The translations under genes and the position numbers were made by a program. Positions 53,432 to 61,907 of a DNA stretch of 64,000 nucleotides are shown one piece after another. The first letter of the stretch is position 1. Each line of letters begins with the position of its first letter. This DNA is from Amycolatopsis iheyensis. Its GTDB lineage: Bacteria; Actinomycetota; Actinomycetes; Mycobacteriales; Pseudonocardiaceae. The notes beneath the pieces were generated by a model. That model saw only the letters and a program-made list of their open reading frames with translations. It made no database searches and was not told the origin of the DNA. The stretch lies in assembly GCF_024703995.1 (NCBI RefSeq), contig NZ_JAMXQV010000022.1, positions 62,001-126,000 on the forward strand, written 5' to 3'.

Positions 53432-54502
53432 TCATGACAGCCTCACCGGGTCGCAGTCGATGCCGTACGCGCGCGGCTGCAGCACCGGCAGCCGCCGCGG
53501 GTCCGTCCAGAACTCGGCCGAGGCCAGCCGCACCACGTCGACCTCCAGGCCCGTGCGGATCGCGTCGCAGCCGACCGGGACTCCTGTGCGGTGGTCCAGC
53601 ACCGACAGGATGTCCGGGGTCGACGCCACCGGCGTGCCGTCGCGCAGGGCGAGCAGGTACTCGTTCTCCATCTCCAGCCGCAGCAGCGCGCCGTCGCGGT
53701 GGTCGGCGAGGATGACGCTGCCGCGGCCGAACCCCGGGCTGCCCAGCTGCCCCGGCCCGACGTGCCGCGCCACCTCCAGCACCCGCCCGCGGGCCAGCAC
53801 CGTGCCCTCCAGCGCGGCCTCCAGCCGGTCGCGCGCCGGGCTCTCCCCCGCCGCCAGCACGCGGCGGCCGAGCGCCAGTGCCGCACTCGTCGTGCCGGGG
53901 ATCGAGCACGCCGCCAGCTCGCCGGCCGGGATCGGCGCGAGCGCGAACGCCGCCCAGCCGCCGGAGCCCGCGACGAACGCCCGGGCGCCACGCTCGACCA
54001 TCGCGTCCGAACCGGCGGCCAGCAGCATGACCTGGCCACTCTGCTCCGCCAGCGCGGCGGGCGCGACGCCGCGGCCGGTCGCCGCCACCGCCAGCTGGTC
54101 GAGCCGGGGCAGGCCGCGCCCGGAGAGGTCGGCGTCGGCGTAGGCGAGGCCGAGCTCGCCGGCCACCGCCAGCGGCATCAGCCCGTTGAGGCCGCCGATC
54201 TCGATCGACATCACCGCGTCGGCACGCTCGCCGGTCCAGCGTTCGACCGCCGCGACGGCGGACGCGAACTCGTCGCCGCCCGGCAGTTTCTCGGTGAACG
54301 CGGCGGTCGCGCCGACGACGCCGACCGGCACCACGCGGGCCTCGGCCGGCAGCTCGGCCACCGGCCGCACCTCCGGCTCGCGCCCGCGTTCGAGCACGCG
54401 GCGCAGCAGCACCGCGGCGGTGGCGGTGTCCCCGCCCCCGCCGGAGCCGAGCAGGGCCACCCCGCGTTCGAGGGCGGCCACGTCACCAGCGGTGATGCGC
54501 AT
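53432..54502 (-). CDS. DUF917 (S-Me-THD-like) protein, divergent paralogue
   Basis: A 356-residue member of the DUF917 family, now linked to S-methyl thiohydantoin desulfurase. The N-terminal glycine loop VALLGSGGGGDTATAAVLLR and a central IEIGGLNGLMPLAVAGELGL match the family, but the segment that reads DADGMGRAFPELQM in the two upstream paralogues is DADLSGRGLPRLDQL here. It ends with PRAYGIDCDPVRLS. It is the last gene of the operon before pucR and 21 bases downstream of the SDR gene. Exact substrate unknown. Confidence 0.8.
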   Translation of the reverse strand: MRITAGDVAALERGVALLGSGGGGDTATAAVLLRRVLERGREPEVRPVAELPAEARVVPVGVVGATAAFTEKLPGGDEFASAVAAVERWTGERADAVMSIEIGGLNGLMPLAVAGELGLAYADADLSGRGLPRLDQLAVAATGRGVAPAALAEQSGQVMLLAAGSDAMVERGARAFVAGSGGWAAFALAPIPAGELAACSIPGTTSAALALGRRVLAAGESPARDRLEAALEGTVLARGRVLEVARHVGPGQLGSPGFGRGSVILADHRDGALLRLEMENEYLLALRDGTPVASTPDILSVLDHRTGVPVGCDAIRTGLEVDVVRLASAEFWTDPRRLPVLQPRAYGIDCDPVRLS

Positions 54503-54523
54503 GACTGACCACAGTAGACGAGC

Positions 54524-55234
54524 TCAGCGCAGCGCGTAGCCACCGTCGGGGTAGAGCGTCGACCCGGTGGTGTACGTGCTGCCGAACAGGTACAGCACCG
54601 CGTCGGCGACCTCGGCCTCCTGCCCGACGCGGTGCAGCAGCGTGTCCGCGCGGTACTGCGCGAAACTCGCCTCCCGCACGGCCGCGGGCCGCCCGGCCCA
54701 CAGGTGCCCGTCGATCGTCCCCGGCGCGACGACGTTCACCCGCACCGGCGCCAGCTCGACGGCCAGCCCCCGGCCGAGCCCTTCGACCGCCGCGTTGCAG
54801 GCGACGTACGCCGGCGCCGCGCCCGGCGGCCGGACGCTGGCCGCCCCGGACATCAGCACGATCGACGCGTCGGGAGCCAGCTTCGGCACCGCGTGCTTGA
54901 CGGCGTGGTACTGCCCCCAGAACTTCGTGACGAACGGGCTCGCGGCGTCGGAGTCGCTCAGCTCCCGCAGCGGCCCGACCGTGTACGACGCACCCGGCGT
55001 GAAGAGGTGGTCGACGCGGTCGAGCGCGCCGAAGAACGCGGCCAGGGAACCCTGGTCGGTGCTGTCGACGACCTGCCAGGTCCCGCCCACCTCCTCGGCC
55101 GCCGCCGACAGCTTCGCCGCCGTGCGGCCACCCAGGTGGACCGAAGCCCCCGCAGCGGCGGCCCGCCGGGCCACTTCGAGGCCGATGCCCGAACCGCCGC
55201 CGATGATCACCACGTGCTTCCCGGCGAGGCTCAT
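54524..55234 (-). CDS. SDR oxidoreductase within DUF917 operon
   Basis: A 236-residue short-chain dehydrogenase. The cofactor motif reads VVIIGGGSGIGLEVARRAAA. The catalytic region has a serine in VLMSGAAS, but the usual YxxxK tyrosine lies in PAYVACNAAV, where the lysine position is asparagine. Activity is therefore uncertain; family members with this change exist in sugar and cyclic-ketone pathways. Its ATG overlaps the stop of the DUF917 gene upstream (ATGA), so it is part of the operon. Confidence 0.8.
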   Translation of the reverse strand: MSLAGKHVVIIGGGSGIGLEVARRAAAAGASVHLGGRTAAKLSAAAEEVGGTWQVVDSTDQGSLAAFFGALDRVDHLFTPGASYTVGPLRELSDSDAASPFVTKFWGQYHAVKHAVPKLAPDASIVLMSGAASVRPPGAAPAYVACNAAVEGLGRGLAVELAPVRVNVVAPGTIDGHLWAGRPAAVREASFAQYRADTLLHRVGQEAEVADAVLYLFGSTYTTGSTLYPDGGYALR

Positions 55235-56325
55235 CCGATCTCCTCCACCGGGACGAAGGGGTGCGGCAAGCCGAACGCGCCCGGCCCGAAGGTGTCCAGC
55301 GCTGCCGGTGTCCGCATCAGCGGCGGGGTCGAGATGCCGACGACGGTGACGCGCTGGCCGTAGCGGAGGGTCTCGGTGGTGATGGGCTCGGCCGTCGCCG
55401 ACTCCAGCACGCAGATCAGGTCGGGCACCACGCAGCGCACCGCGCCGTCCACAGTGGCCAGCAGGTTCTCGTTCTGGAACAGGATCTCCAGCTTGTGCGC
55501 GCCGTCGAACGACACCGCCGCCGCGCGTCCGCGGGCGAAGCCCGCCTCGGTCCGGCGCTCCACATCGGACACCTTGCCGCGGAAGAGCACCCGCAGGTGC
55601 TGATACGGCGTCGAGCGCAACGCCGAAGCCAGCGCGTCGACCGGGTCCTCGTTGCGTGAACGCGCTTCCCGGATCGTCCGGCCGACAGTGAGCGCCAGCG
55701 ACAAGGTCGTGGGCACCGCGGTCCGCTTGACGTCGGCGCCGCTCATCGCGTACTCGGCGATGTGCGCGACCCCGCCGAGCCGGATCGTGACCCCGCGGGC
55801 CAGCCACTCCATCCGCCGGTTGTCCGCGCCGGTGTCGATCACCGTCGTCTCGCCGCGTTCGCCACCGATCGCCATCGGCGAGCCGGGCACGCCGTAGACG
55901 CCGAAGGTTTCCATCTGCAGCTCGGGGAACGCCCGCCCCATGCCGTCGGCGTCGACGACCGGCAGCCCGAGGCGCGCCCCGACCAGCAGCGGGATCATCG
56001 AGTTGATGCCGCCGCATTCGATCGGCATGGTCGCGTCCGCGGACCGGCCGAGGTGCTGCTCCAGCGTGCGCAGGGCCAGCACCGGCTCCGCGCCGTTGGG
56101 CAGCTTCTCGTGCACGACGGTCGGCGCGCCCATCTGCGCGGTCGGGATCACCAGGGCGTCGTCGTCCACTTCGGACGGGTGCAGCACCGTGATCGGCCCG
56201 TGCGCGCGGATCGCCTCGCGCACGAGCAGCCGCCCGACGTACGGGTCGCCCCCGCCGCCGGTGCCGAGCACGGCGGCGCCGCGGGCGAGGTCGGGCAGGT
56301 CGGCCTCGGTCAGGGTCCAGCTCAC
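55231..56325 (-). CDS. DUF917 (S-Me-THD-like) protein, paralogue B
   Basis: A 364-residue DUF917 protein with the full family pattern: ARGAAVLGTGGGGDPYVGRL, QMGAPTVVHEKLPNG, IECGGINSMIPLLVGARLGL, DADGMGRAFPELQM, and a C-terminal half with RRTEAGFARGR and FQNENLLA. The C-terminal half resembles the S-Me-THD C-terminal domain. It is closely related to the paralogue at 56322, from which it was probably duplicated. GTG start overlaps that gene's stop (GTGA); its own stop overlaps the SDR start. Confidence 0.85.
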   Translation of the reverse strand: MSWTLTEADLPDLARGAAVLGTGGGGDPYVGRLLVREAIRAHGPITVLHPSEVDDDALVIPTAQMGAPTVVHEKLPNGAEPVLALRTLEQHLGRSADATMPIECGGINSMIPLLVGARLGLPVVDADGMGRAFPELQMETFGVYGVPGSPMAIGGERGETTVIDTGADNRRMEWLARGVTIRLGGVAHIAEYAMSGADVKRTAVPTTLSLALTVGRTIREARSRNEDPVDALASALRSTPYQHLRVLFRGKVSDVERRTEAGFARGRAAAVSFDGAHKLEILFQNENLLATVDGAVRCVVPDLICVLESATAEPITTETLRYGQRVTVVGISTPPLMRTPAALDTFGPGAFGLPHPFVPVEEIG

Positions 56326-57392
56326 CCGGCGACTCCGATCGGGTCGATGTCGTAGCCGAAGTACCGCGGCCCGGCGAGCGCGATGCCTTCGGGCGTGTGC
56401 CAGCGCGGGTCGGCGGGCGCGGCGATGACCGTGACACGCTGGCCGTACCGCAGGCCTTCGGTGGTGACGGCCTCGCCGGACTCACGTTCCAGCGTGCAGA
56501 TCAGGTCCGGCACCGAGGCTTCGACGACACCGTCGCGCTCGGCCACCAGGTGCTCGTTCTGGAACCGCAGCATCAGCTCCGCGCCGGTGTCACCGTCCAT
56601 TCCGGACAGCCGAGCCTCGCCGCGGGCGAACCCGGTGACCGTCCGGCGCGCGACGTCGACGACCTTGCCGCTGAAGAGCCGCCGCCCGCCCAACCGGGAG
56701 ACCACCCGCGCGACGGGATCCTCGTGCGCGGCGCGCGCCGCACGGACCAGCGCACCCAGCTCGGCGCACAGGCTGAGCGTCCCGGGCACCAGCGACTCCC
56801 GGGCCTGGGCCCCGGACATCGCGTAGTTGCTGATCATCGCCGAGCAGCCCATGTCGATGGTCGCCGACCGGGCCAGCCGCTCCGCCCACCGGTTGTCGAC
56901 TGTATCCAATACTCCGCGGTTGCCCTTTTCGTCGGCAATCGACATCGGCGTAGCCCGGATTCCATACAGTGTGGGAAGTACCATCTGCAGCTCCGGGAAC
57001 GCGCGGCCCATGCCGTCGGCGTCCACCAGCGGCAGGCCGAGCTGCGCGGCCGCGACGACCGGGATCAGCGAGTTGACCCCGCCCGCCTCGGCGCACGCGA
57101 TGTGCGTCAGCTCCTTGCCGAGGTACCCGGCCAGCGTCCGCGCGGCCAGCCCCACCTGCTCGGCCGAGGGCAGCTTCTCCACCATGACGGTCGGCGCGCC
57201 CATCATCGCCACGGGCAGCACGACGGCGTCGTCACCGACCTCCGCCAGCGGGACCAGCGGCACCGAACCGTGCTGCCGGACCGCCGACGAGGCCAGCAGC
57301 CGCCCGATGTACGGGTCGCCCCCGCCCCCGGTGCCGAGGATGGCGGCACCGCGGGCGATGTCGTCGAGGTCGTTCACCGTGATCTCGCGCAT
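56322..57392 (-). CDS. DUF917 (S-Me-THD-like) protein, paralogue A
   Basis: A 356-residue DUF917 protein: ARGAAILGTGGGGDPYIGRL, MMGAPTVMVEKLPSAEQ, AEAGGVNSLIPVVAAAQLGL, DADGMGRAFPELQM and LRFQNEHLVAERDG. The long similarity to paralogue B shows duplication, yet where B has IECGGIN this copy has AEAGGVN. The ATG shares a base with the HyuA stop (TGATG); a GTG 3 bases earlier is possible but sits too close to the GGGGGC ribosome site. A local AT-rich patch near 56905-56985 has less G/C-biased codons than the rest. Confidence 0.85.
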   Translation of the reverse strand: MREITVNDLDDIARGAAILGTGGGGDPYIGRLLASSAVRQHGSVPLVPLAEVGDDAVVLPVAMMGAPTVMVEKLPSAEQVGLAARTLAGYLGKELTHIACAEAGGVNSLIPVVAAAQLGLPLVDADGMGRAFPELQMVLPTLYGIRATPMSIADEKGNRGVLDTVDNRWAERLARSATIDMGCSAMISNYAMSGAQARESLVPGTLSLCAELGALVRAARAAHEDPVARVVSRLGGRRLFSGKVVDVARRTVTGFARGEARLSGMDGDTGAELMLRFQNEHLVAERDGVVEASVPDLICTLERESGEAVTTEGLRYGQRVTVIAAPADPRWHTPEGIALAGPRYFGYDIDPIGVAG

Positions 57393-58933
57393 CACGCCCC
57401 CAGCTGCAGGTCGCCGACGGCCTTCGCGCGGATGCGCGTGGCGTTGCCGGGCAGGTACGGGATGGGCACCTCGTCGAAGTCGACGATGCCGACCGAAGCC
57501 GGCGACGCGCCGGCGGCGACCGCCCGGTCGACGGCCTCCTGCTTCGCCTCCTCGACGACGGCGTCCCGGCGGCCGGGCTCGATCACGTAGACGCGGTCGA
57601 CCTCGCCGCCGATCTGCGCGATGGCCGCGCCGATCGCGTTGGCCACCGCGTAGTTCTCCGGCCGGTGCACCTCGCCGCAGCCGGCCAGCTCGTCCGGCAG
57701 CAGCACCGAACCACCGCCGACGGCGACCACCGGCAACGGCTCGGCCGACGTCCGCATCCGTTCGACCACATCGGACACGTCGGCGGCGATCTTCTCCAGC
57801 GCCGCCCGGACCAGACCCTTGTCCAAATGCGACACCAGCGACGGGTCACCGATGTCCGCGCGCCCGGCGGCGACCGCGATGTCGGTCGCGGTCAGCGTGT
57901 CCCCGCCGAAGACGAGTGCCTTCGACGTCAGCTCGTAGCCGACCGAATCCGGACCCACGGTGACGTTCCCGCGCACCCGGCTGCCGCCGCCGATGCCGAT
58001 CGAGAGCACGTCCGGCATCCGGAAGTTGGTCCGGATGCCTGCGACGCTGACGTCGGTGGTCGCCTCACGCGGGAACCCTTGCCGCAGCACGCCGACGTCC
58101 GAAGTCGTGCCGCCGACGTCGACCACCGCGCAGGTGTCCAACCCGGACAGCACGGCCGCGCCGCGCATCGAGTTCGTCGGCCCCGACGCGAAGGTCGCGA
58201 CCGGGTAGCGGCGGGCGAAGTCGACGTCCATCAGCGTGCCGTCGTTCTGGCTCAGGTACAGCGGCGCGGTGATGCCCGCGCCGGTGACCGACGCCGACAG
58301 CCCGTCGACGATGTGCGCGGCCAGCTCACGCAGCGCCGCGTTGATCACCGTCGCGTTTTCCCGTTCCAGCAGGCCGATCCGGCCGATCTCGTGGGACAGC
58401 GAGATCGCGACGTCCGGCAGCTGCGCGGCGATGATCTCGGCCGCGCGGGCCTCGAACTCGGCGTTGACCGGGGAGAAGACCGAGGTGATCGCGACACTGC
58501 GCACCCCGGCCGCCCCCATGTCGTCGGCGGCCTTGCGCAGCTCGCTCTCGTCGAGCTCCGCGATGTGCCGGCCGTCGAACTCGTGTCCACCGTGGACCAG
58601 GTAGCTGCGCCCCGACACCGCGTCGACGAGCCGCTGCGGCCAGTCGACCATCGGCGGCAGCGACGCCCCGGCCGGCAGGCTGAGCCGCACGGCCGCGGTC
58701 GGCGCGAGCCGGTGGGCCTCGACGAGGGCGTTGATGAAGTGCGTGGTGCCGATCATCACCGCCCGCACCGCCGCCGGGTCGAACGCGCGTTGCCGCTGCA
58801 GGCCGTCGATCGCGGCGACGATGCCCGAGGTGACGTCCGCGGTCGTGCTGGTCTTGACCGAGGCGAGCACCTGACGGCCGTCGAGCAGGACAGCGTCGGT
58901 GTTGGTGCCGCCGACGTCGATGCCGATGCGCAC
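57392..58933 (-). CDS. hyuA: Hydantoinase/oxoprolinase A subunit family protein
   Basis: A 513-residue ATP-dependent hydrolase-type protein (HyuA/acetone carboxylase beta fold). The N-terminal actin-like ATP loop is IGIDVGGTNTDAVLLDG. Family motifs follow: GTTHFINALVE, SHEIGRIGLLERENATVINA, VDVGGTTSDVGVLRQG and IGIGGGSRV. It is shorter than typical HyuA (about 690 residues) and no HyuB gene is adjacent. It presumably opens a cyclic amide or thiohydantoin ring with ATP. The GTG has AAGGAGA upstream; it overlaps the next gene. Confidence 0.87.
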   Translation of the reverse strand: MRIGIDVGGTNTDAVLLDGRQVLASVKTSTTADVTSGIVAAIDGLQRQRAFDPAAVRAVMIGTTHFINALVEAHRLAPTAAVRLSLPAGASLPPMVDWPQRLVDAVSGRSYLVHGGHEFDGRHIAELDESELRKAADDMGAAGVRSVAITSVFSPVNAEFEARAAEIIAAQLPDVAISLSHEIGRIGLLERENATVINAALRELAAHIVDGLSASVTGAGITAPLYLSQNDGTLMDVDFARRYPVATFASGPTNSMRGAAVLSGLDTCAVVDVGGTTSDVGVLRQGFPREATTDVSVAGIRTNFRMPDVLSIGIGGGSRVRGNVTVGPDSVGYELTSKALVFGGDTLTATDIAVAAGRADIGDPSLVSHLDKGLVRAALEKIAADVSDVVERMRTSAEPLPVVAVGGGSVLLPDELAGCGEVHRPENYAVANAIGAAIAQIGGEVDRVYVIEPGRRDAVVEEAKQEAVDRAVAAGASPASVGIVDFDEVPIPYLPGNATRIRAKAVGDLQLGA

Positions 58934-58944
58934 TGAGATTCTCC

Positions 58945-60273
58945 TTAAGCGGACTGGACGGCGGGAGCGGCCTCGGCGGTCCGGCTGCTGCCGATCCCCC
59001 GCACGAGCCCGAGCTTCCCGGCGACGACGTACAGGACGAAGGCCACGACGAGCGAGTTGATGCTCGGCAGGCCCCACTCGACGAACTCGCCGAAGAGCGC
59101 CGCGGCGATCCAGACGACGATCGTGGCGGGCACCCACACCGGCGCGTCTTCGGGCACGGTTCCCCGCGCCCGCGCGGCTTCCAGGTCCCCGCGCCACTTC
59201 TTCACGACGAAGTACTCGGCGACCATGATCCCGGCGATCGGCGGGAACGCGACGCCCAGCACGGTGAGGAAGTCGGTGAACTTCGCCAGGATCCCGGCCG
59301 CGGCGAGCACGCTGCCCGCGACGCCGAGCACGGCCGTCACCAGGCCGCGGTGGGCTTTGCGCCCGGACACCGTGCCGATGAAGTTCACGACACCCAGCCC
59401 GGAGGAGTACAGGTTCCAGTCGTTGATCTTCATCGTGCCGGCGATGACGATCAGCAGCCCGACCCAGCCGACCGACGACGTCACGATGGTGGTGATCCCG
59501 GCGCTGCCGACGGCGTGCGCGAGCAGGACGCCGGAGAGGCCGATGACGTACTCGCCGAGGGTGATCCCGACGAGCGTCTGCTTGACGACGTCGCCGGTGG
59601 TGCGGTTGAAGCGGGTCATGTCCGGGGTGATGACGGCGCCGACGATGAAGCCGCCGGCCACCAGCGTGGTGCCCTGCAGCAGGCTCAGCGACGGCCCGGG
59701 CGGGGCCGAGGAGACGAGCGTGCCGAGGTCGTGGCGGGTCAGCTCCGAGATGATCGACCAGCCGACGAGGACCAGGAAGGCCGGCACGGTCAGGTACGCC
59801 GTCCAGGCCATGGAGTGGAAGCCGCGCACCACGATCGCGGTGACGAGCAGGCCGAACACGAGTGCCCAGCCCCACTCCGGCAGGCCGCCGATGAGTGAGA
59901 CGAGGCCCTGCGCGGACACCGCGGACTGGATGCCGAACCAGCCGATGAGGCTGATCCCGATGGCGAGCCCGATGAGCGCCGAGCCGCCGCGGCCGAAGCC
60001 GGTCCAGCGGGCGATCATGGACGTGGACAGACCTTCGCGGACGCCGATGACGCCGACGAGGATGGTGATGAGCTCCAGGATGACCGAACCGAGCGTGAAG
60101 GCCAGGACCGCCGGCCAGAAGCTCATCCCGAAGCCGACGGTGGCTCCGAGCAGGAACTGGGACAGGGCGGACACCTGGCCGAACCGCTGGACGGCGACCG
60201 ACCACCACGAGTACCGGGCGTGGTCCGGCACTCTGGTCAGGGCATAGTCATCGACACCGACTGTTGAGGCCAC
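58945..60273 (-). CDS. NCS1-family permease (cytosine/purine/hydantoin type)
   Basis: A 442-residue membrane transporter with about 12 hydrophobic helices. Characteristic stretches: RFGQVSALSQFLLGATVGFG, WFGIQSAVSAQGL, GAVITPDMTRF and SGLGVVNFIGTVSGRKAHR. NCS1 proteins import nucleobases, allantoin or hydantoins by symport. It is the first gene of the operon and feeds the HyuA/DUF917 enzymes. GTG start with GAAGGAGG, 11 bases before hyuA. Confidence 0.88.
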   Translation of the reverse strand: MASTVGVDDYALTRVPDHARYSWWSVAVQRFGQVSALSQFLLGATVGFGMSFWPAVLAFTLGSVILELITILVGVIGVREGLSTSMIARWTGFGRGGSALIGLAIGISLIGWFGIQSAVSAQGLVSLIGGLPEWGWALVFGLLVTAIVVRGFHSMAWTAYLTVPAFLVLVGWSIISELTRHDLGTLVSSAPPGPSLSLLQGTTLVAGGFIVGAVITPDMTRFNRTTGDVVKQTLVGITLGEYVIGLSGVLLAHAVGSAGITTIVTSSVGWVGLLIVIAGTMKINDWNLYSSGLGVVNFIGTVSGRKAHRGLVTAVLGVAGSVLAAAGILAKFTDFLTVLGVAFPPIAGIMVAEYFVVKKWRGDLEAARARGTVPEDAPVWVPATIVVWIAAALFGEFVEWGLPSINSLVVAFVLYVVAGKLGLVRGIGSSRTAEAAPAVQSA

Positions 60274-60350
60274 GCCGACCTCCTTCTCCGGGCTGGGAAA
60301 CGGTTCCCCGCACCGTAAGCAGCGGTCCCGGCGCCGTCACCGTGCGATGT

Positions 60351-60376
60351 GCACAGTCCGGGCCCGCGCACTGTGC
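60351..60376. promoter_or_regulatory. Inverted repeat GCACAGT-N12-ACTGTGC upstream of permease operon
   Basis: Perfect 7-bp arms lie 75-103 bases before the permease start, extended by direct TGCGAT repeats outside or next to each arm. It begins 2 bases beyond the stop of the SDR gene on the same strand, so it could act as that gene's terminator, as the operon's operator, or as both. Confidence 0.45.
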
Positions 60377-60378
60377 GA

Positions 60379-61242
60379 TCAGCCCAGCGGTTCCACTCCG
60401 GTCAGCGTGACACTTTCCGCCCAAAGCCGCTCGGCGGCCGCGGTGTCGGTGAGGTTCGCCCACAGCGGTTCGAGCCGCGGCCGGCCGCGCAGGCCGAAGA
60501 CCCGCGGGCCCCACAGCTGCCCGCCGGTGACGTCCGGGCCGAGCACCGCGCGGACGGCGGGCCGCGCGCCGGCGTCCTTGCCGTGCAGCAACAGCCGGGC
60601 CGGCTGGCCCGTCAGCCACCGGCCGGCGGTCCGGGTGTGCACCGGCGGCCGGGCGGGCGTCAGCGAGTCGAGCGCGCCACCGGGGTGGGCCAGGACGCTC
60701 AGCCGTTTCGAGCCGGCTTCCCGCAGCCGCCGGTCGAGCTCGAGCGCGAAGAGCATCTGCGCCAGCTTCGAACGTTCGTACGTGCGCTTCGGCCGGTAGT
60801 CGCGCTCGCTCTGGAGGTCGGCGAAGTCGAGGCTCGCGGACTTCGCGGCGAAGCTGCCGGTGGTGACGATCCGCGCGTCCGGCGCCAGCGCCGGCAGCAG
60901 CCGCGCGACCAGCGCGAAGTGGCCGAGGTGGTTGGTGCCGAACATCAGCTCGTGGCCGCTTCCGGTCTCGCGTCGCGGCGGGTCGTCGAGCGCCACTCCC
61001 GCGTTGCAGACGACGGCGTCGAGCTCACCGGGATCCACCGCCGCGACGGAGGCCGGGTCGGCGAGGTCGAGCCGGACGTGACCGATCTTCGCGCCGAAGA
61101 CCCGCGAGCGGATCGCGGCGGCCGCGGTCTCGGCCTTCGCCGGGTCGCGGCTGCCGAGCACGACCTCCTCGCCCGCGGAAGCGAGCTGCTCCGCGACGAA
61201 GTACCCGATCCCGGCGTTGCCCCCGGTCACCAGCACCCGCAT
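60379..61242 (-). CDS. Retinol-dehydrogenase-like SDR
   Basis: A 287-residue SDR with VLVTGGNAGIGYFVAEQLAS, VCNAGVAL, GTNHLGHFAL and the catalytic YERSKLAQ (YxxxK). The overall pattern matches the actinobacterial WWOX/retinol dehydrogenase-like oxidoreductases. The ATG start at the Rossmann motif is the only reasonable one. It is divergent from a TetR gene with 32 bases between start codons, so TetR may also control it. Confidence 0.85.
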   Translation of the reverse strand: MRVLVTGGNAGIGYFVAEQLASAGEEVVLGSRDPAKAETAAAAIRSRVFGAKIGHVRLDLADPASVAAVDPGELDAVVCNAGVALDDPPRRETGSGHELMFGTNHLGHFALVARLLPALAPDARIVTTGSFAAKSASLDFADLQSERDYRPKRTYERSKLAQMLFALELDRRLREAGSKRLSVLAHPGGALDSLTPARPPVHTRTAGRWLTGQPARLLLHGKDAGARPAVRAVLGPDVTGGQLWGPRVFGLRGRPRLEPLWANLTDTAAAERLWAESVTLTGVEPLG

Positions 61243-61274
61243 CGGCGTCCCCTCCCCGTGCCAAGCTGTCCGCC

Positions 61275-61886
61275 ATGGACAACGCTACCGGCTACCGGCG
61301 GTCGACCGGCTCGCCCCGCGGTGCGGCCCGGCGCCGGGAGCTGCTGACGACGATCACCGACGACGTCGCCGAGAACGGCCTGGTCGACTTCTCGCTGCGT
61401 CGCGCGGCGCGGGCGGCCGGGACCACGCACAAGGTGCTGCTCTACCACTTCGAAAGCGCCGAAGACCTGCTGCGGCAGGTGGTCCTGGGCTTGCGTGAAC
61501 GCCGGATCGGCAACGCGCTGGCGGCCGTCGCTTCGGAGCCGGCGACGCTGACCGACCGCGTCCGCGCCGCCTGGGTGAGCCTGCGCGACGAGGAGTCGGA
61601 GCTGCGGCGCGTCCTCGACCAGGCGATGGGCCTGGCGATGTACGACCCGGGCCGGTACGCGGCGCTCGGGCGGGGCGCGTCGCAGCAGTACCTGCCGACA
61701 CTGATGTCGTTCTGCCCGCCGGAGTGGCCGGAGCGGCGGAGGTTCGAAGTCGCCTCGATGATCCTCGCGACCTTGCGCGGCTTCCTCGTCGACCTGTTGA
61801 CCAGCGACGACGGTTCCGGCGCCGAGGCCGGGTTCGAGGCGCTGCTGCGCGCGGTCGCGCGGGAGGAAGCTCTCGACACAATGTGA
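61275..61886 (+). CDS. TetR-family transcriptional regulator
   Basis: A 203-residue repressor. The N-terminal helix-turn-helix (about 20-65) reads LLTTITDDVAENGLVDFSLR, then RAAGTTHKVLLYHFES. The rest is the helical ligand-binding domain. A perfect 7-bp palindrome overlaps its stop codon and precedes the alpha/beta hydrolase gene 21 bases downstream, the probable target. Confidence 0.85.
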   Translation: MDNATGYRRSTGSPRGAARRRELLTTITDDVAENGLVDFSLRRAARAAGTTHKVLLYHFESAEDLLRQVVLGLRERRIGNALAAVASEPATLTDRVRAAWVSLRDEESELRRVLDQAMGLAMYDPGRYAALGRGASQQYLPTLMSFCPPEWPERRRFEVASMILATLRGFLVDLLTSDDGSGAEAGFEALLRAVAREEALDTM

Positions 61887-61900
61887 ACCGCGTGGTTCAC
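61883..61900. promoter_or_regulatory. TetR-type operator GTGAACC-GCGT-GGTTCAC
   Basis: A perfect 18-bp palindrome overlaps the tetR stop codon and ends 7 bases before the ATG of the hydrolase. Its size and symmetry are typical of TetR-family operators. Confidence 0.55.
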
Positions 61901-61907
61901 TTCTGGC

